DNA of 7,932 nucleotides from Ruminococcaceae bacterium UBA1320 (GTDB taxonomy: Bacteria; Bacillota; Clostridia; Oscillospirales; Ethanoligenentaceae), in NCBI GenBank assembly GCA_002306975.1, contig DBTI01000196.1, forward strand, positions 1-7,932, in the 5' to 3' direction. Made by a program: the position numbers and the translations under genes. Below are positions 1 to 6,721 of this stretch, piece by piece. The notes beneath the pieces are model-generated. The model was not told the DNA's origin. It did no database searches and was given only the letters and a program-made list of their open reading frames with translations. Position 1 is the first letter of the stretch. Each line of letters opens with the position of its first letter.

Positions 1-37
1 GAGTCTGGTTATGGACGGGGGCGGGAGGGTTTTCCAA

Positions 38-556
38 TCAATGTGCCACATGAGCGAAAACCGTTTTCTGCCTAAAAAATGACTTTACAAGCCGATCCAG
101 CATGATGTTAAAGGAGCAACCCAACGCCCCGACCTCATCTTTTCTATGGTCGTCCGGAATGCGCTGCGTCAAATTATCCTCACTGATTGCTGAAATCGTC
201 CTGCTCAATTTATGGATTGGCCGAAGCGACCTGCCCGCCACAACATAGACCAAACACATCCCTAATACGGATACAATCATAAGGATAATGAAATTCGTCG
301 TATCAAATTGTTTGTTTGCCTCGGTCAGCGTTGGTATGTTTGTAATGGGGGATGTTGTTCCTGTTCCGTTTGGATAAAAATCCACTTGGCCGCCATGAAC
401 CGGAACAGCCGTATAACTGCTGCTGCCGGCAAGCGTTATTTCATTAAATTGGAAATGGGCGTTATAATAAGCGCCCAGTGTGAGGATTACGGAACAGATA
501 AGCAAAATAGCGCCCGAAAGCAATGTGATGCGCATTCTCAGGGATATCCTGTTCAT
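38..556 (-). CDS. Sensor histidine kinase, N-terminal part; frame stops at the H-box
   Basis: This is the membrane sensor of a two-component system, the partner of the response regulator just upstream. The start is supported by GAGGAGG seven bases before the ATG and by an ATGA overlap with the regulator stop, which implies translational coupling. The protein has a first membrane helix (about residues 11-31), an outside loop of about 55 residues, a second helix (about 88-108), a HAMP linker (about 105-157, with RSLRPIHKLS and DEVGALGCSFN), then the start of the dimerisation helix ending FAHVAH. His172, the last residue, aligns with the phosphoacceptor of the usual SHELRTPL motif. The next codon is TGA, and the bases to position 1 resemble an ELKTPLxSI-like sequence with several small insertions and deletions. 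Catalytic ATPase domain is not in the window. Either the gene is truly broken or the window edge is poor sequence. The family call is firm; the function of this copy is doubtful. Confidence 0.8.
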   Translation of the reverse strand: MNRISLRMRITLLSGAILLICSVILTLGAYYNAHFQFNEITLAGSSSYTAVPVHGGQVDFYPNGTGTTSPITNIPTLTEANKQFDTTNFIILMIVSVLGMCLVYVVAGRSLRPIHKLSRTISAISEDNLTQRIPDDHRKDEVGALGCSFNIMLDRLVKSFFRQKTVFAHVAH

Positions 557-1233
557 TCGTTTGCCTCCTCAATTTTATACCCTATCCCGCGGATATTCTG
601 AATAAGTTTCTGAGTACAGTTGGCGTCCGAGAGCTTCTTTTTGAGCGAATGAATATGATATTTCAGGGTGTCAGGGAATAAATCGGCGTCACTGTCCCAG
701 ACATGATTTAGAAGCTGTTCCGTACTGACGACTTGTCCTTTTTGAAGCATCATATATTCCAAAATAGCATATTCCTTTTTGGTTAAAGGCAGTTTAACCA
801 AACCAAATGAAACTGCTTTTGTGGCCATATTCAAGGTTAATCCGCTGCATGTAAGTTCATTTCCATGCTGGATATAGGCAATGCGCGATAAGGTGCGGAT
901 TCTTGCCTCCAATTCCAAAAAATCAAACGGTTTGGTCAAATAGTCGTTGGCTCCCATATCCAGCCCTTTGACACGGTCATCTACCGTGCTTCGGGCGGAT
1001 AAGATCAGTATCTTCGCTTTTCTATCTGTTTGCCTTATGATCCTCAATACTTCCAGACCTTCAATTTTCGGTATGTTTAAATCGAGTATGATTACGTCAT
1101 ACTCGTTCAATTTGTAGTAATCTAACGCTTCTTCTCCGTCGTATGCAGTATCGACGGCATAGCCGCATTTACGCAATCCATGGGCCACAATTTCCGAGAG
1201 CTCTTCTTCGTCTTCAACAAATAATATCTTCAT
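553..1233 (-). CDS. OmpR/PhoB-family response regulator
   Basis: This is a cytoplasmic transcription factor of 226 residues, a normal length for the family. The receiver domain (about 1-115) shows the acidic pair Glu7-Asp8, the phosphoacceptor Asp51 in IILDLNIPKIEG, Ser79 in the ILSAR switch position and Lys101 in LTKPFD. The winged-helix DNA-binding domain (about 125-223) has LTKKEYAILEYMM, the recognition region around HVWDSDADLFPDTLKYHIHSLKKKL, and ends with the typical IRGIGYKIE. The reading frame is open to 1290, but I chose the ATG at 1233: AAGGA lies seven bases before it, the protein then begins MKILFVEDEE as in the family, and the upstream ATG sits inside a hairpin arm. The stop overlaps the kinase start by four bases. 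It probably receives phosphate from that kinase and may bind the direct repeat at 1756-1772. Confidence 0.95.
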   Translation of the reverse strand: MKILFVEDEEELSEIVAHGLRKCGYAVDTAYDGEEALDYYKLNEYDVIILDLNIPKIEGLEVLRIIRQTDRKAKILILSARSTVDDRVKGLDMGANDYLTKPFDFLELEARIRTLSRIAYIQHGNELTCSGLTLNMATKAVSFGLVKLPLTKKEYAILEYMMLQKGQVVSTEQLLNHVWDSDADLFPDTLKYHIHSLKKKLSDANCTQKLIQNIRGIGYKIEEANE

Positions 1234-1248
1234 ATAACATCCTTTTTC

Positions 1249-1293
1249 AAAATGGCAGGGTGAACAGCCGAAGATTGTTAACCCTGCCATTTT
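1249..1293 (-). terminator. Hairpin between secreted-protein gene and response regulator
   Basis: The arms 1249-1266 and 1276-1293 pair over 18 bases with a single mismatch, around a nine-base loop. The stem begins five bases after the upstream stop codon. On the minus strand the right-hand side ends in TTTT and then GAAAAAGG, so the U-tract is short. It would act as a leaky terminator or as an mRNA 3' stabiliser. The gap of 64 bases leaves little room for another promoter, so the regulator and kinase may depend on read-through here. Confidence 0.7.
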
Positions 1294-1297
1294 CAGA

Positions 1298-1678
1298 CTA
1301 TTTTGCTGCTGTGGTATAGTGTTGTCCCGGCGTGAGGGGGTGCAGCTCTTGCGGATCGAGGGTTTTGATGGTAAAGTTTTTCCCTAGAAATTCTGAGGCA
1401 TCGAAAGTGCCGGGCAGGGCCGTAACCGTTGTGCCGGAATCGTCAGTCAACGTCGGATTGGGCGCGGTTGTGGCGGTTTGACCGTCCTCGATATGCGGCG
1501 TGACACCTTCGACAACTGAACAGGTGCCCGGCGTAATGTTCGCCTTAGATGGATCGAAATTACCGGCAGGAGTGAGTGAAAGCCCCGTTGATACTGCCAT
1601 TGCGCTAATACTTCCCAGAGACATTACCGCTACAGCGGCGAGACTGACAATAACTGTTTTCCGTTTTGTAAGAGACAT
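1298..1678 (-). CDS. Small secreted protein of unknown function
   Basis: I do not recognise this 126-residue protein. It has a classic Sec signal peptide: positively charged start (KRK, 5-7), a hydrophobic core (about 9-24) and an AMA site after residue 28. The mature part is about 98 residues, acidic, rich in Thr, Pro and Ser, with one cysteine (Cys53) and no membrane helix, so it is probably exported and free or loosely attached to the wall. No LPXTG, lipobox or known enzyme motif is visible. The start has a strong AAGGAG eight bases upstream. It is the first gene of a module with a two-component system, and its promoter carries a regulator-like direct repeat, so it may be the main output of that system or a signal protein for it. 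That role is inference from context only. Confidence 0.85.
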   Translation of the reverse strand: MSLTKRKTVIVSLAAVAVMSLGSISAMAVSTGLSLTPAGNFDPSKANITPGTCSVVEGVTPHIEDGQTATTAPNPTLTDDSGTTVTALPGTFDASEFLGKNFTIKTLDPQELHPLTPGQHYTTAAK

Positions 1679-1738
1679 GATTGTTTCTCCTTTTCATTGT
1701 TGCGATAATTTTGTATCAAGCTTGCAACCTGTAATCAG

Positions 1739-1772
1739 AGTATAACAAATCAATGGTTGAGAAATAGTTAGA
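1739..1772 (-). promoter_or_regulatory. Promoter with direct repeat for an OmpR-type regulator
   Basis: Read on the minus strand, TCTAAC (1767-1772) and CTCAAC (1756-1761) are direct repeats with an 11-base period. They end 11 bases before TATACT (1739-1744), a good -10. No proper -35 is seen at the expected place; the repeats occupy it. This is the known layout of promoters activated by OmpR/PhoB-family regulators. The likely binder is the response regulator encoded downstream, which would make the module autoregulated. No binding evidence exists beyond this spacing. Confidence 0.55.
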
Positions 1773-1776
1773 GAAT

Positions 1777-2040
1777 TTCAAGAATGAGTAATTTTCTGAT
1801 AAAAGGCTTTATCCTGATTTTCAGCAATGAATTCAAGAGCCCCTAAAGACCGATATTTTGAAGCTCTTTTATCGCCACAAAGCGAATTGTCGCTCATATA
1901 GAATAGAATCAATAACCATTTTGAGAATGGATCTGCACTGGTAACAATAAATGCCATTTATTATAATGGCGCAGTGTTTTAGTGTTGATGTTACAAAGTT
2001 TCGCCAATTCTTCAATACTTAATACAGCATTTGTATCCAC
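1777..2040 (-). pseudogene. Decayed MerR-family regulator
   Basis: From a GTG at 2040, the frame reads 43 residues with the MerR helix-turn-helix signature: SIEELAKLCNINTKTLRHYN, then a LLLP stretch and QNGY. It then hits TGA (1909-1911) exactly where the family has Arg of GYRFYS, continues FYSI, hits TGA (1894-1896), continues with RFVAIKELQNIGL, hits TAG (1843-1845), and goes on with LLNSLLKIR before a last stop at 1777. All the pieces stay in one frame and in the order of a MerR N-terminal domain, so decay by point mutations is clear. The effector-binding C-terminal domain is absent. GAGGGG lies about ten bases before the GTG. The remnant ends just upstream of the secreted-protein promoter; whether it ever controlled that gene cannot be told. 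Confidence 0.75.
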
Positions 2041-2061
2041 CTATAGTCAGCCCCTCATTTT

Positions 2062-2067
2062 ATTATA
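2062..2067 (-). promoter_or_regulatory. -10 box in front of the MerR remnant
   Basis: On the minus strand a perfect TATAAT lies 21 bases before the GTG of the MerR remnant. A weak -35 candidate (TTGGCT) sits 15 bases upstream, inside the terminator arm. It may be the old promoter of the decayed gene. The AT-rich setting makes a chance match possible. Confidence 0.35.
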
Positions 2068-2077
2068 TCAAAAAAAC

Positions 2078-2110
2078 AAAAAAGCCAATTGCTTAGCAAT
2101 CAGCTTTTTT
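2078..2110 (-). terminator. Terminator at the end of the germination operon
   Basis: The outer stem AAAAAAGC (2078-2085) pairs with GCTTTTTT (2103-2110); after a two-base symmetric loop, ATTGC (2088-2092) pairs with GCAAT (2096-2100) around a TTA loop. On the minus strand it is followed by TTTTTTGTTTTTTT, a strong U-tract. It lies beyond the last germination gene and the tRNA-like remnant and would end both transcripts. It could also work on the plus strand, but nothing is encoded there. Confidence 0.8.
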
Positions 2111-2122
2111 CGATAAATTTTG

Positions 2123-2190
2123 TGGTGGAGATAAGGGAAATCGGAATTCTGAGTGCTGCCTAGCGGACTCTGCGCTCTCACAACGTGGTA
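2123..2190 (-). pseudogene. Decayed tRNA-like sequence ending in CCA (copy 1)
   Basis: Read on the minus strand this ends TTATCTCCACCA, a tRNA acceptor strand with discriminator A and an encoded CCA. Before it lies TTCCGATTTCC in the place of the T-loop and 3' T-stem, and further up GAGAGCGC, which matches the 3' side of a D-arm and the following bases. The anticodon arm is unrecognisable and no 5' acceptor strand (GGAGATA or similar) is present at the right distance. The T-stem pairing is poor. A terminator follows 12 bases after the CCA, as it would after a real tRNA gene. It is probably a tRNA relic, related to the better preserved copy at 6758-6832. Confidence 0.5.
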
Positions 2191-2268
2191 AGTTTTGTGC
2201 CCACAGATGAAGGAAATCAACAATGAAAATGTAGGGTAATTAAATTTAAAGATATCAACACAGAAAAT

Positions 2269-3360
2269 TTATTCAAGATTAAGGGACTGCTCGTCCGGAT
2301 TTTCTTTTTTAACAAGGGATATGATCAGCATGATTAATGGGATTACAACCAATACGGGCACATACATAAAAGGTACGATGTTATTCGCCTCATAGAGCTG
2401 GGTTATAAAATCCTTGTACAATGTGGTCGAAACTATGATATCCAGCGCCGCAAGCGGCATTACATATATCTTGAATTCCTTTAATCCAAAAATATCGCCA
2501 AGCATCTTTGCCTGTGAATAAAGAACAAGAGCGACCTTCAAGATGGAAAACACGATTACGTTGATATCGAGCAGAGGGATAATGTCTATCGCCGGCATCA
2601 ATCTGAAGATCTTTTCTGAGGGAAAAACTGTTCTCACCGCCATATTCACGCCCAGCGCGCTGATGTTCCTTAGCGTGAATAGATACATAATCCCACCTGC
2701 GACAAGCACCGAAAGGCTCAGAGATTTGAAAGTCTTTTTTTTATCGTTGAGGTTTGGCAAGATATTGAGTGCAAGAAAGACCTCTGCATAGGGGAGCAAA
2801 CCACCGACAAGGCCGCTGACTGCCGGTTTCGCTATACCGTTTGTGAATATGGGCAGGAAGGCGTTTGGGTGAAAGTCCGTTAAAAAGCTGAAAAGTGTTA
2901 CGGCAGTAATAAATATTGACAGCACCATCAGCACTTCGCTGATTCTGCCCATGGCCTCAAGCCCTATTTTTACGGCAAAAACGGTAACCAGCATATAACA
3001 GATTGAGATAAACGGTATAGGCGTTTCGGGGTAACTGACGCTGTTGCTGTAATTACTGAAAGTGAGCAGAACTACACCCGACAGCCATATGGCAAATATC
3101 AGATAAAAAAAGCAGATGATCCTGCCCGCCGTCCTGCCGAAACAGAAGATGAGAATCTCCGCGAGTGACTTGCCCGGATGCAGCGCGGCCAAAGATGCGG
3201 TGATAGTAATCAAAAGAAGGCCTACAGCAATGGCCACAAGCCCGGAAAACCATGCGTCCGAGCCATCTTTGGCAGCAGGATTCAGTACAACGGATGTGCC
3301 TAGAAAAAATCCCGCTATCAGCATTACCATCTGGTAGGATGATATTTTTTCTTCATTCAA
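2269..3360 (-). CDS. gerAB: Spore germination receptor B subunit (GerAB-type permease-like protein)
   Basis: This is the integral membrane B subunit of a nutrient germinant receptor, related to amino-acid permeases of the APC superfamily and held to bind the germinant in the spore inner membrane. The protein has about ten hydrophobic helices along its length and a short charged tail (KKENPDEQ near the end). Family marks are EKISSYQMVMLIAGFFLGTS at the start and LPYAEVFLALNILPNL in the middle. At 363 residues it matches the usual length. The frame also has a GTG at 3369, but the TTG at 3360 is preferred because GGTGA stands five bases before it and nothing useful stands before the GTG; the product then begins MNEEKISSYQ as homologues do. 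It is the last gene of the operon, 42 bases after the small membrane gene. The specific germinant cannot be read from the sequence. Confidence 0.93.
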   Translation of the reverse strand: MNEEKISSYQMVMLIAGFFLGTSVVLNPAAKDGSDAWFSGLVAIAVGLLLITITASLAALHPGKSLAEILIFCFGRTAGRIICFFYLIFAIWLSGVVLLTFSNYSNSVSYPETPIPFISICYMLVTVFAVKIGLEAMGRISEVLMVLSIFITAVTLFSFLTDFHPNAFLPIFTNGIAKPAVSGLVGGLLPYAEVFLALNILPNLNDKKKTFKSLSLSVLVAGGIMYLFTLRNISALGVNMAVRTVFPSEKIFRLMPAIDIIPLLDINVIVFSILKVALVLYSQAKMLGDIFGLKEFKIYVMPLAALDIIVSTTLYKDFITQLYEANNIVPFMYVPVLVVIPLIMLIISLVKKENPDEQSLNLE

Positions 3361-3402
3361 TGGCCTCACCTTTCAAACAGACTTTAATTTATTCAGGGAC
3401 GA

Positions 3403-3627
3403 TTATTTGATTCCGGTTATTTTTTGAAAAAAGAAGGATAGATTCTTGTCGTAGTCCGGAATAATTTGAAATATTTCGAGCACGCCGATCAAAAGACCCG
3501 CTGCCACGACTGCATAATAAATAATCGAATATTTTTTTCTATTCGCTGTGGCCTTAATCTTCGGCATGTCGATAAATGCGATGAGGGTGAAGGCGAAGAG
3601 TACCTCGACTGACTCCAAAACTTCCAT
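3403..3627 (-). CDS. Small two-helix membrane protein of the germination operon (D-type subunit)
   Basis: A 74-residue protein lying between the C and B receptor genes. It has two hydrophobic stretches, about residues 8-21 (VLFAFTLIAFIDMP) and 33-55 (around YYAVVAAGLLIGVLEIF), separated by a short basic stretch with KIKATANRKK. Small proteins with two membrane helices are encoded in many germinant-receptor operons and in Bacillus are called D subunits, which modulate receptor activity. The position, size and topology fit; sequence identity with a named D subunit cannot be claimed by eye. The start ATG has GGGGG six bases upstream, a fair site. The gap to the C gene is 57 bases and to the B gene 42 bases, so it is co-transcribed. 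It is certainly a real gene by context; its exact role is inferred. Confidence 0.8.
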   Translation of the reverse strand: MEVLESVEVLFAFTLIAFIDMPKIKATANRKKYSIIYYAVVAAGLLIGVLEIFQIIPDYDKNLSFFFQKITGIK

Positions 3628-3684
3628 AAAAGCCCCCGTTTCGGCACTGAAACATTTTACTTATCAACCATGAAGGCAGATTCC

Positions 3685-4866
3685 TTACTGGCTGGATGGT
3701 GATTGCTCATAGGCAGGTTTCGTGATGATCCCCGATCTTTTTATTGTAAACTGTACATGGATACTGATATCAGCATCCCTGTAAAACTTGTTCCAGTCGC
3801 CTTTTATTTTTTCAAAATCTTGATAGTTATGCTTGTATAATAGGTCATTAAAATTCAATATATCGCTGTCTAACGTTTTTTGCGATGTATTCAGCATATC
3901 GCGGATATTCTTGGATATCAGAGCCTCCGACTCGCTCTCAAGCTTTTTAACATCATCAAGTTCGGTTAGATCCGCGCTGCCCTGCTCGTCGCCTATATTT
4001 CCATAAGCCGTTATTTCAACGCCGAGCTTCGGTTTGCCGTTTATCAATTCGGCTGTCAGATCGCTGCTGCTGCCGGCAACCTCAATTGAAACCAAATTTC
4101 CCTGCTCCGCGGGGTTTGCAATCGTCAGTATAGTGCTCTGAATCTGATCTGATGCAAACAGATATCCTCTTGTCTCATCATTATCCAGAAACCCGGCAAG
4201 TTTGGCGTTTTTAAAAACCGCACCGCCCTCAACTTTCATATCCGTCAATTTGTTTGATCCGCCAGGGTCGATCACACCGGTTACCAAACCTGTCAGCGGT
4301 TCGCTTAGCAGTTCCGATACCTTGAACGCCTGAATTTTTACGCTTTTGCCGAACGCTTGATTGTCGATGGAATCCGAAATTTCCACAGCGCCTATGGGAT
4401 TAGCTAGGGCTGTCGCCTCTAAGACTGACTTTGCTGTGCCGCTTTTCACCACAATCACCCGGAACAACCTGCTGACCTCATGGTCACGCTCAAAAAAATC
4501 CCACATTTTATCAAGGCCCTCTTCCGCCATTTCGTTGCTGATCACCAGAAGCTGAATTTGCGAATAATAGGCCTTTTTGCTCAGCTTGGGGATGATATTG
4601 CGCGCGGCATCAAAAATGTCGGCACCTTCTGAGCTGATTTCAATCGTGGAGCTGCTGCCGATTTGGGATGAAGTCGAGCCTGATTGCGAGCCTCCGTGGC
4701 TTGACGGGCTGATGATCTGAAAGGTGATCTCAATGTTTCCGTCTGCGGCCTTGTCAATGCCTAAAGCGGTAACAATGCCAAGGTCGGTGATATCGCGGTT
4801 GTTCCAGCAGCCCTCAAGCAACAGGGTCATAAATATTAAAAGAACACAGATCATTTTCTTAATCAT
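3685..4866 (-). CDS. gerAC: Ger(x)C-family germination lipoprotein (C subunit)
   Basis: This is the lipoprotein subunit of the germinant receptor, anchored on the outer face of the spore inner membrane and needed for receptor function. The signal peptide ends in a lipobox LLEGC, with Cys20 as the lipidated residue, followed by WNNRDITDLGIVTALGIDKA, a family hallmark. The N-terminal part includes FDAARNIIPKLSKKAYYSQ and the DKMWDFFERDHEVSR region. The C-terminal domain carries the helix with SDILNFNDLLYKHN and ends VQFTIKRSGIITKP, as usual. The length of 393 residues is normal. A Ser/Gly-rich insert (about 53-75) in the first domain looks like a flexible linker. The start is fixed by AAGGAG seven bases upstream; the gap after the A gene is 44 bases. 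The identity is secure at family level; the receptor type is not known. Confidence 0.95.
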   Translation of the reverse strand: MIKKMICVLLIFMTLLLEGCWNNRDITDLGIVTALGIDKAADGNIEITFQIISPSSHGGSQSGSTSSQIGSSSTIEISSEGADIFDAARNIIPKLSKKAYYSQIQLLVISNEMAEEGLDKMWDFFERDHEVSRLFRVIVVKSGTAKSVLEATALANPIGAVEISDSIDNQAFGKSVKIQAFKVSELLSEPLTGLVTGVIDPGGSNKLTDMKVEGGAVFKNAKLAGFLDNDETRGYLFASDQIQSTILTIANPAEQGNLVSIEVAGSSSDLTAELINGKPKLGVEITAYGNIGDEQGSADLTELDDVKKLESESEALISKNIRDMLNTSQKTLDSDILNFNDLLYKHNYQDFEKIKGDWNKFYRDADISIHVQFTIKRSGIITKPAYEQSPSSQ

Positions 4867-4910
4867 TCGTTTGCTCCTTCGAATCTTGGGTAGCTGCCGG
4901 TCATTAAAAC

Positions 4911-6467
4911 CTAATCATTTCTTTTGTTCCTCAGATCCTTTTCGCCGTATCGCCTTGTAACAGTTTCGGGCCTTTCAAACATAGCCCATAATGGAATTCT
5001 TATATACGTATCCTTCATATCTTTGCCGCACAGTGGGGTTATCGGTGACAGATAAGGCACGCCGAAGGATTTGAGAGAGCACATATATATCAGAAAAAAT
5101 ATCGTTAAAAGCACAATGCCCAATATTCCGAGTATATTCGCCGCAATCATCAGGGATACCCTCATAATGATAACAGGAGCATCCAGTTTTGATATGATGA
5201 AAGCGCTCAGGGAAGTCGCCCCGATAATGACCACGGCCGGGGCACTGAATATTCCCGCCTGCACTGCGGCCTCGCCCACAATCAGGCCGCCGACAATGCT
5301 CACCGCCTGTCCTATGGAGCGAGATATGCGCAGGCCGCTTTCTTTTATAATCTCGAAAAGCAAGGTCAGCACCAGCATTTCAATCAGCGGTGATAAAGGC
5401 ACACTCTGCCGTGAGGCTGCGAGTGTAACCAGCAGCTTAAAGGGTATGACATCCTGATGGAAACACAAAAGCGCGATATAATAAGCAGGCGCCATGGTAG
5501 AGAGAAAAAAAGCAAAAAAACGAACCGCCCGAATAATAATTGAAAAAACCCAGCGGTTATTGTAATCTTCTGCATACTGGAGATAATCGACAAAAAGATT
5601 GGGCACGGTCATCACATTCGGCGTGCCGTCACAGAGAATCGCCACTCTGCCATCCAAAATACCTCCGGCTACCGATTCCGGCCGTTCACTGTTGAAGGCC
5701 ATGGGGAAGATTGACAGCGGTGAATCCACAATATATTCCTCAAGATATCCTGATTCGAGTATGGCGTCGGTTTTGATATTTCTAAGCCTCTTGCGCACCT
5801 CATCGACGATCTCCTGGTTTGCAAGGCCCTTTAAATAGCAGATTGACACGTTTGTTTTCGTAATCCTGCCTATGGGCCTAACTTCGAAAACAAGGTTGCC
5901 GTCTTTTATAATGCGGCGGAGCAGCGTAGTGTTGATTTGAAGAGACTCAGTGAAGCCCTCGCGCGAGCCGCGCGAGACGGTTTCTGTAGCCGGTTCCATT
6001 ATTGCGCGCTTTTCAAACTTTTGCTGACTTATATTGAGCGCCGTTACATCGCCGTCCACGAAAATCATAGTGCTGCCCGAAAGAATTGAAACAACGCACT
6101 CGTTGAAATCGCTGAACTCCGTCATTTCACATATCGCGGCAAGTTTAGTTTTCAAATATACGGCCTTTTTCTTCTCTTGGCCACCAATTTTTATTTCTTT
6201 CGCGGCCTGCATCATTGGCTGCACAATCGTTTCCGCAATCAAAAGCTTATCCACAAGACCGTCTATATAAGCCATCAATACAGTATCGTCTTCAAACGAC
6301 CTGATCTTGAAATCAAAGCTGCCGTTAAAAGTATTCTCAAGCGCTGTTTTTATTTCGGCGGAAGTCTGCGGTATCGGCACAGGTACTTTCGGTTCTTCTG
6401 CGTTCATATTGCCGTCAGCAGCTTTTAATCGCATAGCGCGATAGAATCGTTTAAAATCACCGAGCAT
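4911..6467 (-). CDS. gerAA: Spore germination receptor A subunit (GerA family)
   Basis: The A subunit of a nutrient germinant receptor; in the dormant spore it sits in the inner membrane and, with B and C, answers nutrients by triggering ion and dipicolinic-acid release. It is 518 residues, usual for the family. The soluble N-terminal domain (about 35-300) has the conserved YLKGLANQEIVDEVRKRL, ILESGYLEEYIVDSP and DGRVAILCDGTPNVMTVP. Several membrane helices follow (about 306-465), including the conserved ESGLRISRSIGQAVSIVGG and GEAAVQAG segments, then SLKSFGVPYLSPITP and a short cytoplasmic tail with MFERPETV. The start is firm: GAGGTGA lies five bases before the ATG. It is the first gene of the operon. 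No clear forespore sigma promoter could be found upstream. Nothing suggests truncation. Confidence 0.97.
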   Translation of the reverse strand: MLGDFKRFYRAMRLKAADGNMNAEEPKVPVPIPQTSAEIKTALENTFNGSFDFKIRSFEDDTVLMAYIDGLVDKLLIAETIVQPMMQAAKEIKIGGQEKKKAVYLKTKLAAICEMTEFSDFNECVVSILSGSTMIFVDGDVTALNISQQKFEKRAIMEPATETVSRGSREGFTESLQINTTLLRRIIKDGNLVFEVRPIGRITKTNVSICYLKGLANQEIVDEVRKRLRNIKTDAILESGYLEEYIVDSPLSIFPMAFNSERPESVAGGILDGRVAILCDGTPNVMTVPNLFVDYLQYAEDYNNRWVFSIIIRAVRFFAFFLSTMAPAYYIALLCFHQDVIPFKLLVTLAASRQSVPLSPLIEMLVLTLLFEIIKESGLRISRSIGQAVSIVGGLIVGEAAVQAGIFSAPAVVIIGATSLSAFIISKLDAPVIIMRVSLMIAANILGILGIVLLTIFFLIYMCSLKSFGVPYLSPITPLCGKDMKDTYIRIPLWAMFERPETVTRRYGEKDLRNKRND

Positions 6468-6536
6468 GATATCACCTCACATAGGTTATCTGATCTTATT
6501 GTTGCCACATATATGAAAATAATTACACATGAATGA

Positions 6537-6570
6537 GCAACAGAGTTGCATATCAGGCAGCAAAAACTGC
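6537..6570. repeat. Two small tandem inverted repeats upstream of the germination operon
   Basis: GCAAC-AGA-GTTGC (6537-6549) and GCAG-N6-CTGC (6557-6570) lie next to each other, about 70-100 bases before the gerAA start. They could be protein-binding sites or minor mRNA leader hairpins. The stems are only five and four base pairs, so chance is possible. Confidence 0.3.
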
Positions 6571-6584
6571 ATTAACGAATGATT

Positions 6585-6636
6585 CAATCAAGAAAGTATC
6601 CGGCTAAAGCGAATGGGATACTTTAATTTTTGATTG
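6585..6636. repeat. Imperfect long inverted repeat
   Basis: AAAGTATCC (6593-6601) pairs with GGATACTTT (6616-6624), and further out CAATCAA (6585-6591) pairs with TTGATTG (6630-6636), with an asymmetric bulge between. The plus-strand side has a T-rich stretch within the right arm. It may be a weak terminator or the relic of a mobile-element end. No gene is near enough to decide. Confidence 0.45.
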
Positions 6637-6649
6637 CATAAAAAAATCG

Positions 6650-6698
6650 GGGATGTGTTACGCCTTTGCGGTAAATGGCGAAGGGCGGTTCACATTCT
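6650..6698. other. Structured intergenic hairpin of unknown role
   Basis: As plus-strand RNA, ATGTG (6653-6657) pairs with CACAT (6691-6695), then a three-by-three internal loop, then CGCCTTT (6661-6667) pairs with AAGGGCG (6681-6687) including one G-U pair, closing a 13-base loop. Bases 6650-6652 can extend the outer stem by one Watson-Crick and two wobble pairs. GC content is higher here than around it. No open frame of interest crosses it. It may be a structured RNA or repeat element. Confidence 0.35.
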
Positions 6699-6721
6699 CG
6701 TAGAAATGCAGTTGTAAACAA

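Noticed and set aside
308..601. 97-codon plus-strand open frame across the kinase start
   Set aside because: It overlaps the well-supported kinase and regulator genes on the other strand and reads as low-quality Cys-rich sequence.
1234..1290. Longer response regulator starting at 1290
   Set aside because: The extra 19 residues lie outside the receiver domain, the ATG is inside a hairpin arm, and the internal ATG has a good ribosome binding site.
2543..2791. 82-codon plus-strand open frame
   Set aside because: It is antisense to gerAB; no ribosome binding site or family motif is seen.
5071..5457. 128-codon plus-strand open frame
   Set aside because: It is the antisense shadow of the conserved membrane part of gerAA and has no family resemblance or convincing start.
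6468..6600. Forespore sigma-G promoter before gerAA
   Set aside because: Only partial matches to the -10 CATnnTA (CATATAT, CATTCAT) were found, and none had a fitting -35 at 17-18 bases.
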